Source: CAYWYR01 sp964462685
Lineage (GTDB): Bacteria > Bacteroidota > Ignavibacteria > Kapaibacteriales > UBA2268
Direction: 5' to 3'
DNA length: 64,000 bases
NCBI GenBank assembly: GCA_964462685.1
Contig: CAYWYR010000007.1
Span: 62,001 to 126,000, forward strand
Position 1 is the first letter of the stretch, and every line of letters begins with the position of its first letter. Positions 60,126 through 64,000 of the stretch are shown one piece after another. The notes beneath the pieces were generated by a model. It searched no databases. It was not told the origin of the DNA and worked only from the letters and a program-made list of their open reading frames with translations. The position numbers and the translations under genes are program-made.

Positions 60126-60707
60126 TTAGCTATTGGATTCCGCTAAACTAGGTTGGCTCTTAACACCGTGTAATTTGCTATCAAAAAACTTCTGTGAAGG
60201 TGCTTTAGTAACATCCTTGCCAAAGTTGACTATATCAGGTACATGGACCTTGTCTATCTTGTCTTGGATAGTCATTATAGCTTTTACGACAGCCTCTGGC
60301 CTTGGCGGGCAACCAGACACATAAGCATCAACCGGAAGGAATCTGTCGATACCCTGTACTACAGAATAGCTTCTGAACATACCGCCTGTTGAGGCACAAA
60401 CACCCATTGAGATAACCCATTTAGGATCTGGCATCTGATCATAAATCCTACGGACCACCCATGACATCTTATAAGTTACCGTTCCGGCAACGATAAGTAC
60501 ATCTGCCTGTCTCGGTGTCATTCTCATAACCTCGGAGCCAAAGCGAGCCACATCAGTTCTTGGGCCGCCCATCGCCATCATTTCAATGGCACAACAGGAT
60601 ATACCGAGCGGCATTGGCCATACGGCAGAACGCTGCCCCCATTTAATAAGCTCACCTACTGAAGTAGTGAAAAAACCGTCTTTTTCGATTGACTGCATTA
60701 GTCCCAT
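60126..60707 (-). CDS. nuoB: NADH-quinone oxidoreductase subunit B
   Basis: A 193-residue subunit of complex I carrying the N2 Fe-S cluster, which passes electrons to quinone at the membrane interface. The start was taken at the ATG at 60707 (MGLMQSIEKDGFF), which overlaps the nuoA stop; the longer frame upstream is the nuoA region in another frame. Cluster ligands are C38 and C39 (GISCCAIEMM), C104 (GVCASTGG) and C133 (VSGCPPRPE). The C-terminus extends somewhat beyond the core. Only nuoA is adjacent and a terminator follows, so nuoC and later genes are encoded elsewhere. Confidence 0.96.
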   Translation of the reverse strand: MGLMQSIEKDGFFTTSVGELIKWGQRSAVWPMPLGISCCAIEMMAMGGPRTDVARFGSEVMRMTPRQADVLIVAGTVTYKMSWVVRRIYDQMPDPKWVISMGVCASTGGMFRSYSVVQGIDRFLPVDAYVSGCPPRPEAVVKAIMTIQDKIDKVHVPDIVNFGKDVTKAPSQKFFDSKLHGVKSQPSLAESNS

Positions 60708-61054
60708 TTGATTCCGCCTTTCTTGATCTCGTAATAAAGTCCGATAAGTAATATGAAAACGAATATCATCATAGCCACGAACGGCTGCATGCCCAGTTCC
60801 CTTACCTGTACCGCCCATGGGTACATGAAAACAACCTCGATATCGAATACGATAAAGGATACGGCCGTAAGGTAAAATTTTATAGAGAACCTATCCTGGG
60901 CTGTACCTATAGGTATCATACCGGATTCGTAAGTAGTCAGCTTCCCGGCAGTGGTACGCCTGGCACCGAGCCATTCGGAAAGGTAAGCAAAAGCAACACC
61001 GAGTACGATCCCGATGATAAGCATTATAACTATTGGTAAAAACTCTAAAGGCAT
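60698..61054 (-). CDS. nuoA: NADH-quinone oxidoreductase subunit A
   Basis: A 118-residue membrane subunit of complex I with three TM helices (about 5-27, 60-80, 88-110). The family marker region TTYESGMIPIGTAQDRFSIKFYL is followed by VSFIVFDIEVVFMYPWAV, whose acidic residues lie in the proton-translocating interface. It overlaps nuoB at its 3' end by about ten bases, indicating coupled translation. It ends with EIKKGGIKWD, also usual for NuoA. Confidence 0.96.
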   Translation of the reverse strand: MPLEFLPIVIMLIIGIVLGVAFAYLSEWLGARRTTAGKLTTYESGMIPIGTAQDRFSIKFYLTAVSFIVFDIEVVFMYPWAVQVRELGMQPFVAMMIFVFILLIGLYYEIKKGGIKWD

Positions 61055-61249
61055 ATCCGCTTCTTTACTTATATGTTAAATACGAGTTATCGCTGTTTGT
61101 AGTTTGCGTAGAGTGCCAATTTACCAAATCATATCATTATATTAAAAAGGTTTTGTTTATAATTCATAAATAGGAAATTTTAGTTGATATACATCAACTA
61201 CAAATATATTTTAACTGAACGTTGAACAAAGATAAGTTTATTTCTTATT

Positions 61250-61726
61250 TTGCAAATAAATGATATAACCCTGACCTTGACAGAAAAAGCCACACATAAA
61301 GACCTAGCACTGCTGGAATCAGCAGCTTACTTCATAATGATGTCATCCGCGGAAATAGCGGACGATATCGTAGATGATTCAGAACGCGGGGAATTCGGCA
61401 ATATCACAAAAGCCAATAGCAGCTCAGACAACTGGCTTATAGCAAAAATATACAGTGAGCTGGACAAAGCCCACCGCGATAAGGATGAGTCAAAATTCAC
61501 GTCCTACATCAAAGATATATACTCATACGGGCCAAACGAGTTCTTCGATATAGTGAATATAACAATAGATAAAATAGCCGAAGGCGATTCAGCAATGGAA
61601 TTCAAGCACGCACTACGTGAGAGTGCACGCGTTATGATGCTGGCCGCAGACGGATTAGTTGACGACGCTGAACAGATGTATTTAGAGTATCTTGATAACG
61701 TCTTTTCTATTTCTGTAACAAGATAG
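61250..61726 (+). CDS. Small helical protein with TerB-like C-terminal motif
   Basis: A 158-residue mainly helical, acidic protein starting at TTG; the in-frame stop TGA at 61223 and lack of ATG support TTG. The C-terminal part ARVMMLAADGLVDDAEQMYLEYL matches the helix pair and acidic loop of TerB/DjlA-like domains (A-x-ADG-x-V-x-x-x-E-x-x-x-L), which bind metal ions in some members. No signal peptide. Role unknown. It is transcribed away from nuoA. Confidence 0.6.
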   Translation: MQINDITLTLTEKATHKDLALLESAAYFIMMSSAEIADDIVDDSERGEFGNITKANSSSDNWLIAKIYSELDKAHRDKDESKFTSYIKDIYSYGPNEFFDIVNITIDKIAEGDSAMEFKHALRESARVMMLAADGLVDDAEQMYLEYLDNVFSISVTR

Positions 61727-61779
61727 TATTAATAATACCAAGCCACTACCCAGAATTTTCTATTACGATCCTATCGAAG

Positions 61780-62290
61780 GTGGAGACAGGATCCGTCATT
61801 CCGAGCGGTGAAACCCGAGGAATCCAGTGCCTTCACGATATATTTGTCATACTGAGCTTGCCGAGGTATTAGACAAATTAATATATTACTCAGGTCATGT
61901 CTTATATTTCGACAAGCACTTCGACAAGCTCAGTGTGACACTCAATATGATATAGCCTCTACCCGACCGGGTCGGTCGGGACTACAGGGGGTTTAGATTA
62001 TCCCATCCGTCATTCCGAGTGGCGACGCCCGAGGAATCCAGTGATTGAGCCAAAAAATTTGTCACACTGATCCTGTCGAAGGGTCGGACAAGCACAAGCA
62101 ACCTCGGCCATGCCTTATATTTCGACAGGCTCAATATGACATAGCTTCTACCCAACCGGGCGCCCGTCATTCTGAGCGAAGCGAAGAATCTCAAATGTCG
62201 AAATCTTGACTAAATAAAGATTCTCCCTCGCTTCACTTTACATTTATCGGCACTTCGACAAGCTCAGTGTGAAATAGCTTCTATATAAAG
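61780..62290. repeat. Tandem and dispersed imperfect repeats, non-coding
   Basis: Two degenerate tandem units of about 200 bases run from about 61793 and about 62027. Each starts CCGTCATTCCGAG, continues CCCGAGGAATCCAGTG and a TTTGTCA-ACTGA word, and ends TTATATTTCGACA...TATGA...TAGC-TCTACCC-ACCGGG. A shorter third copy follows (GCCCGTCATTCTGAGCGAAGCG at about 62162; CACTTCGACAAGCTCAGTGTGA at about 62250). The same words occur at 19.3-19.7 kb. A GC palindrome CCCGACCGGGTCGGTCGGG lies at about 61962-61980. No coding sequence is evident in the 61727-62438 gap. Confidence 0.8.
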
Positions 62291-62377
62291 CGGGTTATCT
62301 ATTGCCTCCACTTTATTTCTATTCGGTTTTTTATATACTCGACTAACCGATTACTTCGCTGAAGTCTTCATTTGATA

Positions 62378-62412
62378 TAAAAAAAGCCCTTATGAAATTG
62401 ATCATAAAGGGC
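62378..62412 (-). terminator. Rho-independent terminator of the aldehyde dehydrogenase gene
   Basis: AGCCCTTATGA pairs with TCATAAAGGGCT (one bulged A) and is followed on the minus strand by a run of T (plus-strand A at about 62378-62385). It lies about 30 bases after the gene stop. Confidence 0.85.
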
Positions 62413-62438
62413 TTGTGGTTAACTATTAAAAATTTAGA

Positions 62439-63962
62439 TTAAAAGAATCCCAGTGGTTTTTTATCATAGCTGATTAGCATATTTTTATTCTGGCGATAAT
62501 GGTTAAGCATCATCTTGTGTGTCTCACGCCCGATACCGGACTTCTTGTAGCCACCGAAAGGTGCATGTGCCGGATAGTTATGGTAACAGTTAACCCATAC
62601 TCGGCCCGCTTCTACCTGACGGGATATCTGATAAGCCTGGTGGGTGTCGCGGGTCCAAACACCTGCTCCAAGTCCGAATTCTGTATCATTTGCTATCTCT
62701 ATCGCTTCGGCATCATCCTTAAATGTCGTTACACATGCTACAGGGCCAAAAATCTCTTCTTGGAAAACACGCATTTTGTTGACACCTCTCAAAAGGGTTG
62801 GCTGAATATAGTATCCGCCTTCCAGGCCTTCGTTGTATGCGGCCTTGCCACCGGTAAGCACCTCACATCCCTCATCCTTGCCTACTTCTATATATCCGAG
62901 TATTTTATCGTACTGATCACTGGAAGCCTGTGCACCCATCATGGTATTCGGATCTAGCGGGTGCCCGAGTTTGATTGCTTCAACTCTCTCTATCACTCTT
63001 GCTATAAAAGCATCATATATGCTTTCCTGTATCAGGATTCTAGATGGGCATGTACATACTTCGCCTTGATTGAGGGCGAACATTGCCGCACCTTCCAGAC
63101 ACTTATCGAAGAAGTCGTCATCGGCATCCATTATAGATTCAAAGAATATATTTGGTGATTTACCGCCGAGTTCCAAGGTGACAGGCACTACATTTTCAGA
63201 AGCGTATTTCATTATCAGCTGGCCTGTTGTAGTTTCACCTGTAAAAGCAACTTTGTTCACCTTCGGGCTAGAAGCCAATGGTTTTCCAGCTTCGATACCA
63301 AAGCCGTTAACAACGTTAAGAACGCCTGCCGGAAGAATATCCTCAATCAGTTCCATAAGTACAAGGATACCAACTGGAGTCTGCTCCGCTGGTTTTAATA
63401 TAACACAGTTACCTGCGGCAAGTGCAGGTGCTATTTTCCATGCAGCCATAAGTAATGGAAAGTTCCAAGGTATAATCTGTGCCACAACACCAAGCGGTTC
63501 TTGGATGTTCATGGATAGAGGGTTCTGGTCAAGTTCTGATGCCGTACCCTCCTCAGCACGTATCACACCTGCAAAATATCTGAAGTGATCAACTGCCAGC
63601 GGCATATCAGCAGCACGGGTTTCGCGGATCGCCTTACCGTTGTCCCAGGTTTCTACCCTTGCGAGTCTCTCAAGATTTGCTTCCATTCTATCGGCTATCT
63701 TAAGCAGTAGGTTACTTCTGAAAGCTGCCGAAGAATTATTCCATTCGGGTGCCGCCTTCCATGCCGCGTCTATCGCTGCTTCTACATCAGCTGCTTTGGA
63801 TCGTGCTACTTTTGTAAATGCCTGCCCGTCGATCGGGGATTGGTTTGTGAAATACTCGCCGTCAATTGGTGCGGTCCATTTACCACCGATAAAGTTATCA
63901 TAGTATTCCCTGAACTCAGGTTTTACGATAGTTGACTGCGATTGCTCTAATACTTGGCTCAT
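62439..63962 (-). CDS. NAD-dependent aldehyde dehydrogenase, acetaldehyde-type (ExaC/AcoD-like)
   Basis: A 507-residue cytosolic enzyme oxidising aldehydes to acids. The NAD-binding stretch IIPWNFPLLMAAWKIAPALAAGN, the general base E264 (TLELGGKSP) and the catalytic C303 (NQGEVCTCPS) are present. The C-terminal VNCYHNYPAHAPFGGYKKSGIGRE and the NYRQNKNMLISYDKKPLGFF-like end are characteristic of bacterial acetaldehyde dehydrogenases of the ExaC/AcoD group. A second cysteine (C305) two residues on is also typical of this group. The gene is monocistronic with its own terminator; its promoter region extends past base 63962. Confidence 0.94.
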   Translation of the reverse strand: MSQVLEQSQSTIVKPEFREYYDNFIGGKWTAPIDGEYFTNQSPIDGQAFTKVARSKAADVEAAIDAAWKAAPEWNNSSAAFRSNLLLKIADRMEANLERLARVETWDNGKAIRETRAADMPLAVDHFRYFAGVIRAEEGTASELDQNPLSMNIQEPLGVVAQIIPWNFPLLMAAWKIAPALAAGNCVILKPAEQTPVGILVLMELIEDILPAGVLNVVNGFGIEAGKPLASSPKVNKVAFTGETTTGQLIMKYASENVVPVTLELGGKSPNIFFESIMDADDDFFDKCLEGAAMFALNQGEVCTCPSRILIQESIYDAFIARVIERVEAIKLGHPLDPNTMMGAQASSDQYDKILGYIEVGKDEGCEVLTGGKAAYNEGLEGGYYIQPTLLRGVNKMRVFQEEIFGPVACVTTFKDDAEAIEIANDTEFGLGAGVWTRDTHQAYQISRQVEAGRVWVNCYHNYPAHAPFGGYKKSGIGRETHKMMLNHYRQNKNMLISYDKKPLGFF

Positions 63963-64000
63963 GATGATGCCCCTTTTTAATTAATTGATATTTTGGAATT

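Noticed and set aside
60708..60818. Longer N-terminus of nuoB
   Set aside because: It is an out-of-frame reading of nuoA; the ATG at 60707 matches the conserved NuoB beginning.
61780..62290. CRISPR array
   Set aside because: Repeats are long, imperfect, present in both orientations and not evenly spaced; no cas genes are in the window.
63070..63588. 172-codon plus-strand ORF opposite the aldehyde dehydrogenase
   Set aside because: Antisense shadow of a gene with all catalytic motifs; composition typical of shadow frames.

Overview
The window looks like one contig of a moderately AT-rich Gram-negative member of the Bacteroidota/Chlorobiota/Ignavibacteria-Kapabacteria group. The markers are a 1651-residue secreted protein ending in a type IX secretion (T9SS) sorting domain, a TonB-dependent receptor with a carboxypeptidase-regulatory-like N-terminus paired with a DUF4249-type lipoprotein, several ECF sigma/anti-sigma loci, and outer-membrane barrels ending in F or L. 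No rRNA, tRNA, CRISPR array, integrase or phage structural gene was seen. The species cannot be named from the sequence alone.

Layout. 1-2.3 kb: 3' part of an HD hydrolase gene and a biotin carboxylase. 2.3-6.7 kb: an AT-rich accessory island on the minus strand. It holds a four-gene restriction-modification operon (methyltransferase cut off just after motif I, PD-(D/E)XK-like protein, small ORF, MjaI-like endonuclease) and a dinD-like gene. The operon lies between two 33-bp near-identical direct repeats. 6.7-10.7 kb: CPBP membrane protease, SDR and SnoaL-like pair, arginyl/leucyl-transferase-like protein, small membrane protein. 10.7-19.2 kb: sigma/dual-membrane anti-sigma/lipoprotein operon, divergent from the giant T9SS cargo gene. 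19.2-28.8 kb: miaB, SDR, ccmB, a second sigma/anti-sigma pair, glycosyltransferase, enoyl-CoA hydratase, mnmA, mscL. 28.9-37 kb: one 2667-residue multidomain glycan enzyme. 37-43.7 kb: TonB receptor and lipoprotein, maf, ABC ATPase, comEA-like, gcvT. 43.9-55 kb: hydrolase pair, yifB/comM, small membrane and secreted proteins, gatC, and a third sigma locus that repeats the layout of the first. 55-64 kb: decayed gene, SulP transporter, chemoreceptor with a redoxin-like protein, nuoAB, TerB-like protein, a block of dispersed repeats, aldehyde dehydrogenase.

The most interesting content is envelope signalling and surface glycan assembly. Two loci (10.7-13.8 kb and 49.8-52.6 kb) share the order ECF sigma, anti-sigma-like protein predicted to cross both membranes (cytosolic helices, one TM segment, coiled coil, C-terminal beta-barrel), lipoprotein. 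Each is divergent from a gene for an exported envelope protein. The locus at 23.0-25.0 kb appears to replace the barrel with a T9SS-sorting-like C-terminal domain. The 2667-residue protein combines two methyltransferase domains, a protein-kinase-like domain, two GT2 domains and two GT4 domains. Its N-terminus resembles the methyltransferase-kinase layout of the O-antigen chain terminator WbdD. These functional readings are inferences from sequence architecture.
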